Source of the DNA: Trichopria drosophilae
Lineage: Eukaryota; Arthropoda; Insecta; Hymenoptera; Diapriidae
Direction of reading: 5' to 3'
Length of the DNA: 64,000 bases
Assembly: GCA_030407085.1 (NCBI GenBank)
Contig: CM059582.1
Location: 87,906,001-87,970,000, forward strand
The position numbers and the translations under genes were made by a program. The notes beneath the pieces were generated by a model that worked only from the letters and a program-made list of their open reading frames with translations, had not been told where the DNA came from and made no database searches. This document shows positions 1 to 11,640 of this stretch, one piece after another; within the stretch, counting starts at the first letter, position 1; the number at the start of each line of letters is the position of its first letter.

Positions 1-684
1 AGTTCAATGGAAATTCCATCAAGCGTATGACATTATTTATATAATTTATAATGCAGGTCATCAAACAACTCACATGCTTCTCCTTCTTATGCATTTACCC
101 AGATAACCAGCGCATGCGGACGCATGTAGCTCTCATTCAGTGAGTTTTTAATTAAAATGTATCATCTTGCACTCACGATGTAATTACGCATGGCATGTGT
201 GCATAATGATGTAATTTTGGAGTCATCTGAAATAACATCTTATGCTTGTGATATTTCCGCAATTGAAGAAACAAATGTATTCATCATGAGACGCATACAA
301 TATGGTTGAAAATCGCACAGATGTGAGTGTTATGATTTCAGATTGCAATTCAAACTATCATACTGATCCTACAACCACTTAACATTGATGTCACGCATAT
401 GCATTTCACATATTGATTACTAAAATGCACATTATTACGTAATACACATGGACGCGTTTAATGATAGTTATAAATTCAAAGATATCTAAATCTACAAACG
501 GTAGTATATTATTTTTACAATTTGGGTTTTGTATCTCCAGACCAAATGTAAATATAATAAAATAGTACTTCTCGTATTAACGACGAAGCCAGCCCGAGGG
601 CATCGGGTGATCGCCTAAGTTGCTTCTAATTTTAGTGCTAATTATTATTTTAATTACTTATTTTTTGATATTATATAGGCGTTA
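1..684. other. AT-rich flank, no gene seen
   Basis: No reading frame or RNA gene is supported here. The stretch is AT-rich with scattered short GC patches, for example around 581-620. It ends at the TTAG target duplication of the retrotransposon that follows. Confidence 0.6.
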
Positions 685-688
685 TTAG

Positions 689-984
689 TGTAAAGTTCCA
701 AGAAAATATATTTATTTCGATAGGCTTTACTACGCGACGGAGATAACAACACTTTCGTATACACTTGTTCGGCAGTCGGAGCGGTAAGAGGGCTGACGCA
801 CGCTTTTCACTCTTATTTATGCATTTTCCCCGGAACTTTTCCGAAACTTCCAGAATGCGGAAGTCAAATAATTCGCACGCTTCCTTAATATTAATTATAC
901 CTTTTCCCGATCGGTATCGCTCGCTATCTCAACTAACCTAACCCTAATTCGCACTGTTCCGGTTCCACTCGCGCATATTTTATA
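689..984 (-). repeat. 3' LTR of the gypsy-like element
   Basis: 296-bp copy of the LTR at 6258-6553. The outer base pair of its start is mutated (TATA where the other copy has TACA on the plus strand). A purine-rich stretch on the minus strand just inside it, at about 985-997, is a plausible polypurine tract. Confidence 0.9.
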
Positions 985-2011
985 GTTTCACCCCCTTTAA
1001 AACAAATTCGACCTCGAATTTCTATTTTATAAAAATACAACATTAATACTAACATAACATCACAAAATTTCTTTTCAGTCTTGTTACATCACTTACATTA
1101 TCAGCAAAATAATTGTTCACCGTACATTTTAAACATTATCAGTCTTTTCGGTTTCTTCACTCACATTATCATTATTATTATTATCAACTAATGGTTTTGT
1201 AATCCTTTTCCTGATGTGGAAAAGGGCAGAACGCAAAGCCGAAGAAATCACTAATGAAAAAAAAACGCAAGGGGGTAAAATAATTCCAAATCTTTACATA
1301 CGAACTAACGGTTATATTTCCGTAAACACATACAATGAAGTCTTGAGTCGCGACAAGAAACAAGAACGCGATAACGCGATAATACGCAAAAGCCGCGGGG
1401 TTCGCTAATCACGCGACGGTAGAGCTTCTTAAAAAGCAAAATGACCGGAAGCAATATTCGGGGCACAAAGTTCCGCGTTCTCCGCACGAACGGGGGCACA
1501 TCCTCGGATAGGGGTTCCAAAGTACTTACGCGGTTGAAGTCGCAGCTTCTATGTAGGGCTCGGGGATCGCTGACGGCGAAGGCGTCGTAACCTTGGTGTC
1601 TGCCGACGTCGTCTTGGGGTCCGGGCTCCCGAGGTCGGTTGTAAGCCGTTATAGTTCGGTTGGTCCCACACTTAAGAGATCGGCAATCACGAACAATTTC
1701 ACCCCGCACTATACTCAAGCACGCCACCAAGTTCCTCGCAAACACACGTTTCTCTTATGCACGATTTCCTCGCAAACAAATTTTCGGGGTCCGCTCCGTA
1801 GCGCGTCAGAAGACGAAGTGACGAGTGGGAGCCGATAGCGCTTGGTGGATGCCCGCGGGAACCGTACGCGCATCTCCAGCGACCAGGAGCGGAGAATCAC
1901 CGGGGGTGATACGGGGGGATTAGAGAGCGGGGTCCGAACGGGTTTTTCCCCACCTACTCGCGGTGTCGGGGAAGTCGCCACCGTCTTCGTCTCGGGCGGC
2001 TAACATGCTGC

Positions 2012-2051
<40 letters not shown>

Positions 2052-2604
2052 TTCTGTGACGCAATCGAAGATAGCCACGCTGCTAGAATGCAGCTTTGCG
2101 GTGGCAAGAGCTGGACGGCTACTGCCGAATGAGTGGAGGCGCGTAAGGTCGCCAGCCACGAGGGAAAGAAGGGGAATATGAGACGGTTTTTTTGCTAGCA
2201 TGCTGGGCCTGAATGATGCAGGCGCGCAGCGACGAAAAAGGGGGGAACGATGCAGGCGCGTCAGAGAGGGGCGGTGTCCCTTCTCGACGGCCACGATGGC
2301 TCCTACCATCGGGTGATACCTCCTGCGCTGCCGAGAGGGACAGCCAGGGGAAAGAGGGGCTCGGGCGTTTCGAGTGCTCGGGAGGTGGTGACGCTCCCGG
2401 CGGAACGCGCAACCGAGCAAGTGACGGTAAAGCTGTTCAGGCGCTTTACCGGCGACTGACGGACGAGTACCCGACTTAATAAAACTGATCATAAAAAAAA
2501 AAATTGAGGAAGGTGATCCTGAGCTCCGGGACACTTTCGACACGCGAGGGAACCGCGGCATCCACCGTGAAGGATCTGCCAAGGGGTCGATCGGTGACAC
2601 CCTG
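985..2604 (-). other. 3' region of the gypsy-like element with GA microsatellite
   Basis: This lies between the integrase C-terminal frame and the 3' LTR. It is GC-rich from about 1420 to 2600 and holds a GA dinucleotide run at 2015-2049. Several overlapping frames on both strands look like low-complexity shadows. I see no recognisable envelope or accessory protein. It may be a long 3' untranslated region or host-derived sequence carried by the element. Confidence 0.5.
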
Positions 2605-3108
2605 TCACAGTTTAATCCAATATCGCAACTTATCAGATGACAAAATAGTATTCAAAGGTTTCTGAGTATGATTGAAACCTGGAATATCTTTAACTACGTA
2701 CCTATTATTCTCTAACACTTTTTTAATTACATACGGTCCTTTATACTTATCGACTAGCTTTTTATTGACACCGGGTTTAATTTGCATATTTCTAATTAAT
2801 ACATACTCTCCTTTTTTATACAACGTTGGTTTTTTGTGCTTATCGTCATAATACACTTTATTCCGCATTCGCATAGCCTCATTCGGTTCATCCGCTGCTT
2901 CCCTTATTCTATTTCTTTCCGTAACAGTATCAGTATCCGTTGATTGTAACCTATCAACCAGGGCTCGAATTGGTCTATCGGAGTGCAGTCGTTGATCGTA
3001 ACCCAACAATAATTTGCTAGGAGTCGTGCCTATTGCTTTATTTAGAGTATTATTCAATACGTATTCTACATGACGTAACTCCTCTGTCCATTCGCTAACA
3101 GAATTCAC
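2605..3108 (-). pseudogene. Integrase C-terminal fragment
   Basis: About 167 residues matching the C-terminal part of a Ty3/gypsy integrase. The segment starts where the catalytic domain should end (a helix with SEWTEELRHVEYVLNNT) and runs through a GPY/F-type module with YKGPYVIKKVLENNRYVVKDI-like spacing near residues 120-145. The zinc finger and the D,D-35-E core are absent. The frame directly abuts the RT fragment at about 3115, so an internal deletion removed RNase H and most of the integrase. No function is expected. Confidence 0.85.
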
Positions 3109-3115
3109 CGATTTA

Positions 3116-3460
3116 TTAAGAGTAGATTTTAAGCATATTTTCGAAGGCTTTTTTGCACTGCACTGAAAAATCGAATTTCACTCCTGTCTTCAAGAGATTC
3201 TGTAGCGGTCTCATTTTAAGAGAAAAATCACGGACAAATTTTCGAAAATAATTAGCTAAGCCTATAAAACTTTGCAGTTGTTTCGCATTCGACGGTTCAG
3301 GGAAATCTAAGACAGCTTTCGTATGTCTATCACTAATAGTGATGGCATCTTTCGATATGACGTATCCCAGGTACTCTATCTTTGACTCAAGAAATTTTGA
3401 TTTATTCACATTTAACTCGAAACGGTATTTCTTGAATAACATCAAAACCTCTTCCAACAC
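3116..3460 (-). pseudogene. Reverse transcriptase thumb/connection fragment
   Basis: 114 residues continuing the RT frame after a stop codon at 3468-3470. It holds the conserved block after the fingers and palm, with KSKFLESKIEYLGYVIS followed by LQSFIGLANYFRKFVRDFS, typical of Ty3/gypsy RT before RNase H. It ends at the deletion junction near 3115. The stop between this piece and the upstream frame is in phase, so one nonsense change separates them. Confidence 0.88.
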
Positions 3461-3469
3461 TCTAAGATT

Positions 3470-5308
3470 TTAATCGGCGGTCTGAGTAGCGATGAGAATG
3501 TCATCGATAAATACCAATATTTTCCCTTCACGCACTAACCTCTCCAAGACGCTACTAACTCTCTTTTGAAATTCCGCTGGAGCATCGCAAAACCCAAAAG
3601 GCAAACGTGTATACTCAAACTGCCCATCCGGAGTGGCAAAACTAAAATACTTAGTATCTTCCGGGTGCACCCTTATCTGGTGAAACCCGTCCTTCATATC
3701 CAAGTGTGTATAAACACTTTTGCCTTTTAGTTGACCAATATGGTCTTCGCACACCGGAAATGGATACTTTTGCTTTAATACTCGTTGATTAAGCGGACGC
3801 AAATCGACACACATTCGTGCTCTACCATCCTTTTTCTTTATCAGTACTATACGCGAACAATACGGAGAGTTACTCTTTTTAATAATACCTCGGTTCAATA
3901 AATCGTCAGTAATTTCCCGGATCTGTTTCTTTTCGTGATAAAAGAACCTCCTAGGGGCGAAAGCAAACTCTGAATGGTCCTTCATTCGTATTCTAACCTG
4001 GTAGTCATCATCTTCTAAGGGAACTTCTGTCGATTGTACTTTATCGAAAACATTTTTTAACTTCGACCTTAGTTCCTGACCGACTGACTCATTCAGGTTT
4101 TGCTCTACCTGTTCCCATATCGTCTGCTCTTTTTCGCTATACTCGTCAATAGCCAACAATTCGAAACTATCCCCGACGACTTTTCCATTGTCGTTTGCAT
4201 TCGTATTTTTATTAATTTTAATATTTATCCCTTCGGCAGTCATTACGTCAAAACCGACAATCATATCTATTTCGAACGAGTCATCTAATACTACATAAAA
4301 TTTAACCGGAATGCTACGTCCAGGTAAAAGTTTCAAATTTATACACGTATACACGGTTCCTAACACCGACAGCGGAGTTTTCTTTAACCCACATAACGAC
4401 CTATCAGATTTTTGTAATACGTAGCCTTTATTTTTTAAAAATCTATCGAACACTGACGCTTTCAACAATGACACCGGACTACCCGTATCTATCAACACGG
4501 TGCAAAAACAATTTTCGTTCGCTAACTTTTTTACGCTTGTTACCGCTGTCTTAAACTGCTTTTCGTTGTAGACTTGAAGTACTGCTACTGCTTCCGTTGA
4601 CTCCGATGACTCCGATGACTCACTGGCTGACTCGACGATAGACTCCGACGTGACTGCGTTGACTCTCCCTTTCAACTTGGGACAGTCTGGTTTCTTGTGT
4701 CCTTTCTCGTGACAGAGGAAACAAGTCACTTCACCTGCTCGACACTCGTTCGCTACATGCCCTCTTTTTCTATACTTTTGGCACCTTGAAACCATTGCAC
4801 CACCTTTGAACGTTGCTTTCGACTCCACTTTAGACGAGGGTTTTGGATTTGAAAACCTTGACGTCAAATCAGCTGATCCAACGACCACTCTCCTCATCCT
4901 GTCAATAAATTCAGGCAATCTCTCGTCCTTGACCCCGAAAGCCTGAGCACGTAGGGTTGGAACCATTATTCCTGACGCCAGCAAATTCACTACATCTGTC
5001 TCCGGCAATGCCAGTCGTTGGAGCACATCTAATTTCGCATTAACGTAAGTCTCGAATGACTCACGTCCACTGTCCCATCGTCTGGCTTCAGCTTTCTTGA
5101 GAACTTCACTGAACGATACTGCTCTGTCGAAATAATCTATGAGGCCTTCCCTCACGGCTTCCCATGAAGTCGTGACTACATTTGGTTGCCTCGCATACCA
5201 CCGTTCTGCGTCACCAGTAAGTCTGCTTACTACCGCCAACAGCGTGATTTGTGGAGACACTCCATATATCGTCGAGACCCACTGCACCTTTGAGAGCCAC
5301 TTCGTCAC
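3470..5308 (-). pseudogene. Gag C-terminus, zinc knuckle, protease and RT
   Basis: 612 residues in one frame. Residues 1-150 are a retrotransposon Gag capsid-like segment. A CCHC knuckle (CFLCHEKGHKKPDC) lies near residue 196, preceded by a degenerate one. The aspartic protease motif VLIDTGSPVSLL is near residue 270. RT follows, with YPFPVCEDHIGQL, FATPDGQFEYTRLPFGF and the catalytic box FIDD near residue 600. The frame ends at an in-phase TAA (3468-3470) just after FIDD. Gag, protease and RT share one frame here, while the Gag N-terminus lies in another. Confidence 0.9.
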
Positions 5309-5340
5309 GCTTTCGTCCTCAGAACCAGAAAACTTTGGTA

Positions 5341-5970
5341 TCAGGGTGGTGAGGTGTCTAATTGGATCGCCGCGCCACCGATCCCTGAAACACCCATCGT
5401 TGGAACTCGAAGTGGAAGATCACATCGTAGACCTTCAACGGCACCTCCATGAGCCACATGGCTTGGTCGACTCTCCATTTCTTCATTACTAATCGAGGGT
5501 TCTTGCTGAACCGAAAACTGTGGACGATTTAAATGCGAATTATACATTTGGCGTTGCAAGTTAACCACAACTGCCATAACCTCCTCTATTTTTCGGTTTA
5601 AAGCGTCATAACCAGAATTAGCCGTACTCACATTTGGTTCGTTGACCAGATTACCTCGATCATTGGCATTTCCTACGGGTGGCACCTGCCGGGCATTATC
5701 CCTCGAATTTAACGGAGTGGGTGAGCTATCCACATCCATTCGTTCTGATGCTCGATTACCTGCAGAATCATCGGTCCGAACTACCTGTTCGTGCTGCGTT
5801 CGTGGACCTCGAAAATCTTCGAATGACGGGGCATACCTTTGGAGATGATCCACGATGCTGTGCAACACTCGTTCTCGAGTATCGGCAATCTCGAGACCCA
5901 GCCTCCTGGCTTCCTCTCTGAGCTCTTCGGTCGTCTTCTGAGACAAAAGCTCCAAAGTGCTCCTTTGCAT
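5341..5970 (-). pseudogene. Gag N-terminal segment
   Basis: 209 residues beginning MQRSTLELLSQKTTEEL and rich in charged residues. The first 45 residues resemble a small helical SAP-like fold (inference). The frame ends at 5341, out of phase with the capsid-like segment that begins by 5308. Sequence in the second frame is open upstream of 5308, so a frameshift between about 5340 and 5420 probably separates two parts of one Gag. The leader between 5971 and the 5' LTR has no clear gene. Confidence 0.65.
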
Positions 5971-6257
5971 TTTTTCGAACTTCCGTCGTCGTTTTCGCCT
6001 TTTCTGCCTTTTCGTCGATCGTCTTTCGGTTTTCTACCACTTTTCTTGGTTTGCACCTGAGAAAACCAATAGCACTTATGTGTCTGTAAAACCGGGAACA
6101 TGTGCTCGTAACGGACAATCACGTTGCACGAGACGAAAACCGTTACAGGCTGAGCCAATTGATCTTTTCTGAAAAGGCGGATCGATAATCGGTCACACAA
6201 GATTACGCCCGATATTGCGGAATCTCTGGGTATTTGAAACGATCCCACTTCTGAAGT

Positions 6258-6553
6258 TGTAAAGTTCCAAGAAAATATATTTATTTCGATAGGTTTTACT
6301 ACGCGACAGAGATAACAACACTTTCGTATACACTTGTTCGGCAGTCGGAGCGGTAAGAGGGCTGACGCACGCTTTTCACTCTTATTTATGCATTTTCCCC
6401 GGAACTTTTCCGAAACTTCCAGAATGCGGAAGTCAAATAATTTGCACGCTTCCTTAATATTAATTATACCTTTTCCCGATCGGTATCGCTCGCTATCTCA
6501 ACTAACCTAACCCTAATTCGCACTGTTCCGGTTCCACTCGCGCATATTTTACA
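6258..6553 (-). repeat. 5' LTR of the gypsy-like element
   Basis: 296 bp, TG...CA on the minus strand, followed downstream (minus strand) by the untranslated leader at 5971-6257. No primer-binding site could be assigned with confidence. Confidence 0.9.
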
Positions 6554-7099
6554 TTAGAATTATACATTTCCGAAAGCTGATTTTTTATAAAATTAAAATT
6601 TTTGACATGTTTAGTTTTGATTTTGTAGGATGGATTTCTACTTTATCGATTGGCGACTTTAGAATCTTACGAAGGGGTTATTTACTAGTGTACATATAAA
6701 GTACATTAAGTTTCATGATATCCCATATGCCAAATCTAATTTTTATTTAAAATGATCGATTTGTACGATATCGATTATTTGGGAAGCAAATACACGTGTT
6801 ACTATGGTAACCAGAGATGGGCGATACTGGCTAAATAATCGCTGTCAAAGTATCGAATGTTATAAAAACATCGATACCGAGGCGTTTATGGTATCGACTT
6901 AAAAAGTATCGATACCAAAATATCGATACTCAAGTATCGAAAAAATATTAGGAGCGTTCGAGGTCGGCGAATCGTACATGGGATATCGAGGATTTTTCGC
7001 GCACCGATGTGCGCAGGTTCGGCGCGATTGGCGGCTGGAGGCACAGTCGAGCGCCAGCGGAAAATCTACAGTCCTTGCGTGTTCATGCTTCGAATAAAT
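6554..7099. other. AT-rich stretch with a possible hAT end
   Basis: No gene seen. A segment at 6812-6960 starts CAGAGATGGGCGATACTGGC, resembling hAT-type ends, and is rich in TATCGATA-type palindromes. The 8 bases before it (6804-6811) could be a target duplication, but no partner end was found, so this may be a solo or truncated terminus. Confidence 0.35.
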
Positions 7100-7375
7100 G
7101 ACTGCGACTAGCAGTTTATCAGCTGCTTCGCGGCTTATCTCGCAAAGGGTTGTAGTAGCCGAGTGGTTAAAGCGCTCGACTGATGAACATAACTTTTGTA
7201 GTTCGCGTACTCGCTGATGCTTTTTTTTTTTTATTTTTATAATTATGAGTTTATTGCAATTTCTTAAATGCTATTTAAATTATTTATTGTATATTTTTTA
7301 AAGTAATTTTTAATTTTTTAAATATACTTTTTAACCTAACTTAAGGTATTTTCTGTAACTTATTTTGACAAATAT
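7100..7375 (+). repeat. tRNA-like head plus AT-rich tail, copy 1
   Basis: A tRNA-like stretch (about 7153-7218) has a good box A (TAGCCGAGTGG) and a weak box B (AGTTCGCGTAC), followed by a T-run that could end pol III transcription. The AT-rich tail (7227-7375) recurs after a second tRNA-like head at 11378-11640 and without a head at 8025-8150. The arrangement suggests a SINE-like or composite satellite family. Confidence 0.5.
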
Positions 7376-7427
7376 GGCGTTAAATAAAACTGAAACATGT
7401 TTTCTCTACTTTTATTTACATAGTTGT

Positions 7428-8160
7428 ATATTACAGTTGTATTAAATAAATAAATTTCTTCAGTTAGGAAGATATTGCCAAAATGTTTTTAATTCTTCTT
7501 TATCCGTCAAAAATGAAATTAATATATCACAATACTTTTTACGTATATAAAATAGTAGCTTATATTATACAAAAGATTTGTGACTAATACCCTACCCATC
7601 TATTTTCCAAACTTGGAATGTTATTTTTGCTTACTCCAATTTTATGAAGCTTTAAATAATGCTTAAATATAATTAAAATTAAAAAATGCTACGAAAACGA
7701 CATTATGGAAGTAATAATAAAAAGGTAACACATTGTTTAAACTAGTAGTATTGAATACATAATTTTCCAAAGTTATAAAAATATTGCCACAGTTTTTCAC
7801 TTCTTATTTATCCGCCAAAAATGAAATTGATGTGTAATAATATTTTTTTCCGATTCAAAACAGTAATTAATATTATGCAAAATGATCTGTAACTATAATA
7901 AAACTATACCTATTCAATGTCCAGTATTGGAATGTTGTTGTTACTAAGTCTTTTTTATTTAGCTTTAAAAAAATGCTTAAAAATAATAAAAGTTAAAAAA
8001 AGCATGTGGTAAAAATAATATTATAATTTATTAAATGCTATTTAAATTACTTATTATATACTTTTTAAAATATTGTAATTGTTTAAAGAAATTGAAAGTC
8101 GTTAAATATATTTTTTCTCGTAATTATGATATATTTTTTGTAACTTATTTCGGTGATATT
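7428..8160. repeat. Tandem AT-rich repeat units (about 300 bp)
   Basis: Two diverged units (about 7440-7740 and 7750-8020) share blocks such as cagttaggaagatattgcc, cttctttatccgtcaaaaat, and a poly-A/T junction before aacacattgtttaaact. Related units occur at 10940-11240 and 11250-11340. The tail block at 8025-8150 matches 11520-11635 closely. This is a dispersed or broken satellite, with no coding content. Confidence 0.6.
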
Positions 8161-8845
8161 TCTATTTGTGAGAATCATCATTATCAGTGACAGGCATTAT
8201 TATATAATCCATTTTCTAAATTATAGTTATAGTTTCGTTTATTTATGGCGCGGGATATGGTCTCCCTTAAGCCAACCAGATTATGTGTACATAAAGATAA
8301 AATTTACATTGCGATAATAGTCCCTACATAAAAAGGAGCAAGCCCTCGAATCGAAAATAGTCGCGAAATGTCGTAAAATGTCGCAAAAGTCGAAGCGCTG
8401 TCGAAAATGATCGAAAGATCTCGCGGGTTATTGTTATCGCTATAACTTGGGCCGGGATTGGACGAGGTCGGTTCGTCGTTTCTTTCCGCGTGCGAGCGAG
8501 ACCATTTCGATCTGCATGTTGAATGTTTGACAGCTTAACGGTGTCTAGGTTAATCGCGAGGTTAATTTTCGTTTCGTCGAGTTCGCAGTTTCGCTTGGAA
8601 AGTCGAATCAACGTCGAGGAGATGTCGAAGGAGCATCGTCGCCGCGAACGTGGACATGCCGGCAACGACGACAACGATCGAGGAGACCCGCGTCGAAGAT
8701 GTTTTCCCGACTTTTATTATTTAGATAAGTATATATTTAGAGTTACATTAGATCCGCGATTCTTTGTTTAGATTTTTGTGTTTTTTACAGAGGTTCCTGA
8801 AAAAGTTTCAACGCGAAGACGCCGCGTCTCAGCAAGTTTCTCTCT
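8161..8845. other. GC-rich island, no gene recognised
   Basis: From about 8320 to 8720 the base composition rises sharply, with many TCG and CGA triplets, against AT-rich flanks. Short frames on both strands show no family resemblance. It could be a solo LTR or an old TE leader. No paired repeat or target duplication was found. Confidence 0.4.
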
Positions 8846-8969
8846 CAGGTTAATGTTTTACTTTTGTCGTGTAATTTTTATTTAGCCAGACTTTATGTTT
8901 AACCAGTCAGGTTAATGTATTACTTTTGTCGTGTAATTCTTATTTAGCCAGACTTTATGTTTAACCAGT
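8846..8969. repeat. 62-bp tandem duplication
   Basis: Two adjacent 62-bp units (8846-8907 and 8908-8969) begin caggttaatg and end taaccagt, with only about two mismatches. Sequence from 8970 to 9416 holds no recognisable gene. Confidence 0.85.
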
Positions 8970-9416
8970 TAAATTGATGTTGAATAGCAGTTTTCTTATT
9001 ATGTATAAACAAAGGCTGAGTAAAAATTACAAAAAAAATTCAGAAATTTACAAAAGATTTGTAAATGAAAAATATAAATTTGATAATATTTTTCTTATAT
9101 AATGTAATTAGGAATATATATTCTTTTTATGCCAATTTAACTTTCTGGGCAAAAATAAATTCTACTTTTGTATATGAATAAGGGCTGCGAATAAAAATTA
9201 CATTACAAAAGTAAAAAATTAATCAATTGAGCATACGTAACCTGCATTCACCTATGATTTGAATGTATATAATGTCAATATATTCTGATTATTCACTGAG
9301 GATCGAATACCCTTCTAAAAAATAATACTGCTCTATTCTTTTGAAGTCTTTGTCGGTTAATGATGTATTAAATTCAATGAGAATTTTTTACTCTGTTGTA
9401 ACTAAAATAACTGAGG

Positions 9417-9923
9417 GAATTTGAATGCTTACGAGACTACGAAACCCAGTGAAGTCATGTATGGATGCCTATCTTCTGAGCTCGTGTTGGTCGGGGCACA
9501 GACAAATATTTTGATTCGTATTAGTACATCCTTCATCAAGGAAGCTTCCAAAAGGAAAGGGCAATATTTTTGCAAAAGGTAAAGTAGATCTATGCTTTAA
9601 ACACAAGGTTAAAAATTACATTAAATTTAATGTACACATCTTGAAATTAGTTTCCATAACATGACATTAAATTTCATGTGATATATTAAATTTAACGAAA
9701 CTTCACTTAAATTTAATGAAATTTAATGTCATGTTCTGGAAGCTAATTTCAAAAATTTTTATCATTGCATGTACATTCACTTGATCGAACCTTGTAAACA
9801 TAGTGCCCTTTCCTTTCGAATGCTTCCTCGATAAAGGATAAAGGAAGTCAAAATATCCGAGTGCCCTCCAACTGACACGAGCTGAGAAAATGAAATTTGA
9901 ATGTTTACGAGGCAACAAACCCA
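9417..9923. repeat. Palindromic MITE-like repeat flanked by direct repeats
   Basis: Inverted arms of about 200 bp meet near 9690. Matching blocks include ctcgtgttggtcgg against ccaactgacacgag, and ggaaagggcaat against agtgccctttcc. A 32-bp direct repeat with several mismatches lies just outside each arm (9417-9448 and 9892-9923), longer than a normal target duplication. The 87-residue minus frame inside is not credible. Confidence 0.6.
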
Positions 9924-10615
9924 GGCAAATTTCTACCGTACTACGGAAGAAAAGTCGCATCTCCATTTTTGATGATTCAGTTGTGAATAATAAAAGTCAA
10001 GTTTTGTTTTATTTTTATGAAACTTTATATGGATGAAACATTTATGATTCAATGATGCCTGGTGAGTAGTGATACTGATTTTAGTTCAAATCTGTCCACC
10101 AGTTGGTGTTATTCTTTGACTTAACACCTCCAATTATCGTATGTACACCCAGGGACTTCAATTCTTTCTCTTCCGGTCACCTGTTTTCTTTGTTATATTC
10201 ATTATCGATGATCGTGTTGTAAAGGGAAATTTTTGTTTTTTGCAAAAACCGACTATTTATTCGACAGCAGCCCTGTTAATGATACATTCCTAATATTATT
10301 ATAATAACAAATACAAAAAAAATCAGAATAGCATATTTTTTATTTAGCGGAGCTCGTTTCATCATTCATACATATCCCAAAACCCAGAGAGGGGCGAGCG
10401 CGAAGCGCACGCACCTTAATTCCCTAGTGTTCATAAATAAAAGTAATTATTTAGAGATAACATGAAAAAAAGTACCTTGTAACTAATAATCAAATTTCGC
10501 ACTCAGTAACTAAGATATAATTTTACAATGTCTATTAATTATATAACTTATTAATATCTAGTAATACAATACATTTGTAATTAGTAACTTAACACATAGT
10601 CAGGATTGCTGCATT
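9924..10615. other. AT-rich stretch, nothing recognised
   Basis: No gene, clear repeat or RNA is visible. A short GC-rich patch occurs at 10385-10415. Confidence 0.5.
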
Positions 10616-10949
10616 TAATATGCCCGTATCACATTACGGCCGGATTTATCAGCTTCCAATAAATATTCGAAAAGTCTGCCCTTAAAGGACTGAATTGTAG
10701 TGCTATTTGAAATATTGAGAGGAAGAGAGTTTCACAATTTGCTAGAAGTAATTATGAAAGAATTAGCAAATACAGCTGTGCGATGATTGGGGATTCGTAG
10801 TACCGCCCCCCTGACCTAAGCTCACGGGAGGAGGCGATATCACGTCGCCAAATGTAGCGCTGATAGAGGTACTGTGGCTGATTATTGTTGATAAGCTGGT
10901 AAGTCAGGCAACCGATAACGTAAATTCTGCGGTTAGTAGTAATAAACAA
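10616..10949 (-). pseudogene. LINE reverse transcriptase C-terminal relic
   Basis: The minus strand encodes the tail typical of insect non-LTR ORF2 proteins. A segment with QPQYLYQRYIWRRDI is followed, after one frameshift near 10795-10805, by SSKLWNSLPLNISN and a closing block SFKGRLFEYLL before a stop at about 10616. In Jockey- and R1-type elements this region follows the RT domain. Upstream RT sequence is missing, and the fragment abuts a satellite-like unit at 10940, so it is a truncated, dead insertion. Confidence 0.72.
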
Positions 10950-11345
10950 ATAATTTTCTACAGTTAGGACAATATCGCCAAAATGTTTCTATTTCTTCCT
11001 TATCCGCCAAAATTCAAATTAATATGTAATAATTTGTTGTACGTATATAAAATAGTGGTTTATGTTATCCAAAATTATGTGTAAATAATGCAATTATACC
11101 TATACCAATGTCCATTAGTTGGAACTTTGTATTTACAAATCTTTTTTATGAAGTTTTAAAAATATTCTGAAAAATAGTAAAAATAAAAAAAAACACGATT
11201 TTGTAAAAATAATAATAAAAAGATAATACATTGTTTAAACTACCAGTAATAAACAAAAACATTTCTAACGTTAGAAAAATATTGCGACAAGGTTTTTACT
11301 TCTTATTTATCCGCCATAATCAAATTAATTAATATATAATACGAG
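10940..11345. repeat. Further copies of the 300-bp AT-rich unit
   Basis: One full unit (10940-11240) and one partial (11250-11340) are related to those at 7428-8020. They share the ttatccgcca block and the catattgtttaaac junction, with moderate divergence. Confidence 0.6.
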
Positions 11346-11377
11346 TGCAGCCGTAATTCATCAACGGCTTTGCGACA

Positions 11378-11640
11378 ACAATTTTAACAAAGTTCGTTTA
11401 ATCGACTGGTTAGAGTGCTTGCCTCGTATGCATGACGTTGGAAGATCGCGTACTGGCAAGCGCACGTTTTATTTTTTTTTTTCTGTTGTTATTAATTTTA
11501 TTATTATGTTAATATTATATTTTATTAAATGCTATTTAAATTATTTATTATATACTTTTTAAAATATTGTAATTGTTTAAAGAAATTGAAAGTCGTTAAA
11601 TATATTTTTTCTCGTAATTATGATATATTTTTTGGTCCTC
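11378..11640 (+). repeat. tRNA-like head plus AT-rich tail, copy 2
   Basis: A tRNA-like segment (about 11395-11465), with ctggttagagtgc resembling a box A and a weak downstream box B, ends in a long T-run. The tail at 11520-11635 is nearly identical to 8025-8150 and related to 7245-7370. Sequence upstream of the head (cagccgtaattcatcaacgg) also resembles copy 1, so homology extends beyond the tRNA-like part. Confidence 0.5.

Larger units (their letters stand above)
689..6553 (-). mobile_element. Defective Ty3/gypsy-like LTR retrotransposon
   Basis: Two 296-bp direct repeats (689-984 and 6258-6553) bound a minus-strand gag-pol region. The LTR begins TGTAAAATATGCG and ends GGAACTTTACA on the minus strand, and TTAG flanks both sides (685-688, 6554-6557), the 4-bp duplication expected of Ty3/gypsy integrases. 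The LTRs differ at about four sites, all transitions, so the insertion is not brand new. Coding order on the minus strand is Gag, CCHC knuckle, protease, RT, then a direct jump to the integrase C-terminus. RNase H and the integrase catalytic core are missing, and the RT frame carries a stop codon, so the copy cannot be autonomous. Confidence 0.93.

Noticed and set aside
900..960. Telomere-like cctaaccctaa
   Set aside because: A single short match inside the gypsy LTR, also present in the other LTR; no TTAGG array.
1305..2600. Several 80-226-residue frames on both strands in the gypsy 3' region
   Set aside because: Low-complexity and mutually overlapping, with SLSL runs from the GA repeat and no family motifs.
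7153..7218. Functional tRNA gene
   Set aside because: Box B is poor and the stems do not pair well; the sequence belongs to a repeat family.
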